Positions 63,397-64,000 of a stretch of DNA of 64,000 nucleotides are shown here, piece by piece. Position numbers and translations under genes: made by a program. The notes below the pieces were generated by a model, which was not told where the DNA came from, did no database searches, and saw only the letters and a program-made list of their open reading frames with translations. Each line of letters opens with the position of its first letter. The first letter of the stretch is position 1. Source of the DNA: Aeromonas fluvialis. Lineage in GTDB: Bacteria; Pseudomonadota; Gammaproteobacteria; Enterobacterales; Aeromonadaceae. The stretch covers positions 32,093 through 96,092 of the forward strand of contig NZ_CDBO01000005.1 of the NCBI RefSeq assembly GCF_000819885.1, in the 5' to 3' direction.

Positions 63397-64000
63397 ATGA
63401 TAAAGAAAAACAAAATATCTGTGGCAATTGCCAGTGTTATTTTTAGCGGTTTTTTGTACGCGGCTACGACAGAGCAAGTCATTATTCCTTTTGTTCCTGG
63501 CGAGACAAAAGTAAGTAATGGCGACATGGTTTCTTATAATGGTGGTTGTTTTATTGCGAAAAACAATCCCGGCGTTTGGGAAACACCGGCTAAAGGATCA
63601 TGGTTTTGGGATGAAGCAGAAGAGTGTTCCGGTGAGCCTTCTCCTCCGCCTTCCCCTGCTCCTGGTGATGTCATTCCATTTATTCCCGGTCAAACACTGG
63701 TTAAAAATGGCGATATTGTCTCTTATAAAGATGAGTGCTTTATTGCCAAAAATAACCCAGGCAAGTGGGAAACACCGAGCGCTAATTCTTGGTTTTGGTC
63801 ACTGACCAAGTGTCCTGATGATGTTACTGACCCGATTATCTTACCTCCTGGTAGTGGTACACCCATTACCGATCCGGATAATCCTGACAATAGACCTTCA
63901 GATCCTCAAGTTCCTGATATCCCCTTAGTGCCTGGAAAACCTGGCGATCCCGTTATTTTGCCTCCTGGTAGTGGTACACCTATTACCGATCCGGATAATC
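63397..64000 (+). CDS. Secreted protein with tandem CBM5/12-like domains and Pro-rich repeats, N-terminal part
   Basis: The ATG at 63397 opens a frame that runs off the right edge (201 codons seen). Residues 1-22 form a signal peptide (MIKKNKISVAIASVIFSGFLYA). Two copies of a roughly 50-residue module follow at 28-77 and 92-139: P-F-I/V-PG...NGD-V-SY...CFIAKNNPG-WETP...SWFW...C, resembling small chitin-binding domains of the CBM5/12 type, each with two cysteines. A PSPPPSPAPGD linker separates them. Then repeats of ILPPGSGTPITDPDNP begin. Codons are AT-rich, unlike the neighbours. Probably a large surface or secreted adhesin or enzyme. Confidence 0.8.
   Translation, partial: MIKKNKISVAIASVIFSGFLYAATTEQVIIPFVPGETKVSNGDMVSYNGGCFIAKNNPGVWETPAKGSWFWDEAEECSGEPSPPPSPAPGDVIPFIPGQTLVKNGDIVSYKDECFIAKNNPGKWETPSANSWFWSLTKCPDDVTDPIILPPGSGTPITDPDNPDNRPSDPQVPDIPLVPGKPGDPVILPPGSGTPITDPDN
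63844..64000 (+). repeat. Direct 40-bp repeat encoding PPGSGTPITDPDN
   Basis: CCTCCTGGTAGTGGTACACC... occurs at 63844-63883 and again at 63961-64000 with a single base change (C/T) over 40 bp, offset 117 bp (39 codons). The second copy is cut by the window edge, so more copies may follow. Confidence 0.85.

Overview
The window is high-GC gammaproteobacterial chromosome and most probably comes from an Aeromonas species. The main reasons are the exe-type (ExeA, ExeB, ExeC, ExeD) type II secretion genes at the left edge, enteric-like PTS, PykF, ArcA, CydDC and RdgC proteins, and an E. coli-like tRNA-Gly pair. No rRNA, CRISPR array or phage block was seen. All assignments rest on reading protein motifs; no database search was run.

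Layout. 1-4.1 kb (minus): exeD (cut by the window edge), exeC, exeB and exeA of the type II secretion system. 4.3-9.0 kb (minus): a four-gene run, MoxR ATPase, VWA protein, ketoacyl synthase III and a membrane HD-GYP protein. 9.2-13.2 kb (plus): cysK, then ptsH-ptsI-crr. 13.5-18.4 kb (minus): a giant MscK-type mechanosensitive channel and pykF. 18.7-26.7 kb: a small membrane ORF, a LigB-type dioxygenase, sbcDC, a GNAT acetyltransferase and rdgC. 26.8-30.5 kb: a gamma-glutamyltranspeptidase lipoprotein, an FKBP isomerase and a Na/phosphate symporter with a near-perfect Pho box. 30.7-39.8 kb: a putrescine/GABA block made of two PuuP-like permeases, gabT, gabD, puuR and puuB. 39.9-54.3 kb: housekeeping and sensory genes (yqhA, a PhoPQ-like pair, cytochrome b561, trmO, an RcsF-like lipoprotein, cydDC, two tRNA-Gly genes, arcA, rraA, small envelope proteins). 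54.4-61.2 kb (plus): an arsenic operon. 61.2-64 kb: mobile-element debris and then AT-rich DNA that starts a secreted repeat protein running off the right edge.

The two most interesting systems follow. (1) Both PuuP-like permeases carry the same previously unremarked leader: a GCA-N6-TGC box, a TTGTCA-17-CACAAT promoter, a terminator-like hairpin within about 40-45 nt of the predicted start of transcription, two further hairpins of conserved sequence, and a 43-46 codon ORF (MGxxxAFLPxxxGxRHxGA) whose stop codon overlaps the permease start. This looks like an attenuator with a translationally coupled leader peptide. (2) The arsenic operon arsR-arsD-arsA-(broken arsC)-phosphatase-gapdh-arsJ-acr3-(truncated arsC) has lost both arsenate reductases: one by internal deletion and frameshift, the other cut after about 12 codons by a 1.5-kb element with terminal inverted repeats. 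It keeps the GAPDH/ArsJ arsenate-export route and the ArsA/ACR3 arsenite pump.
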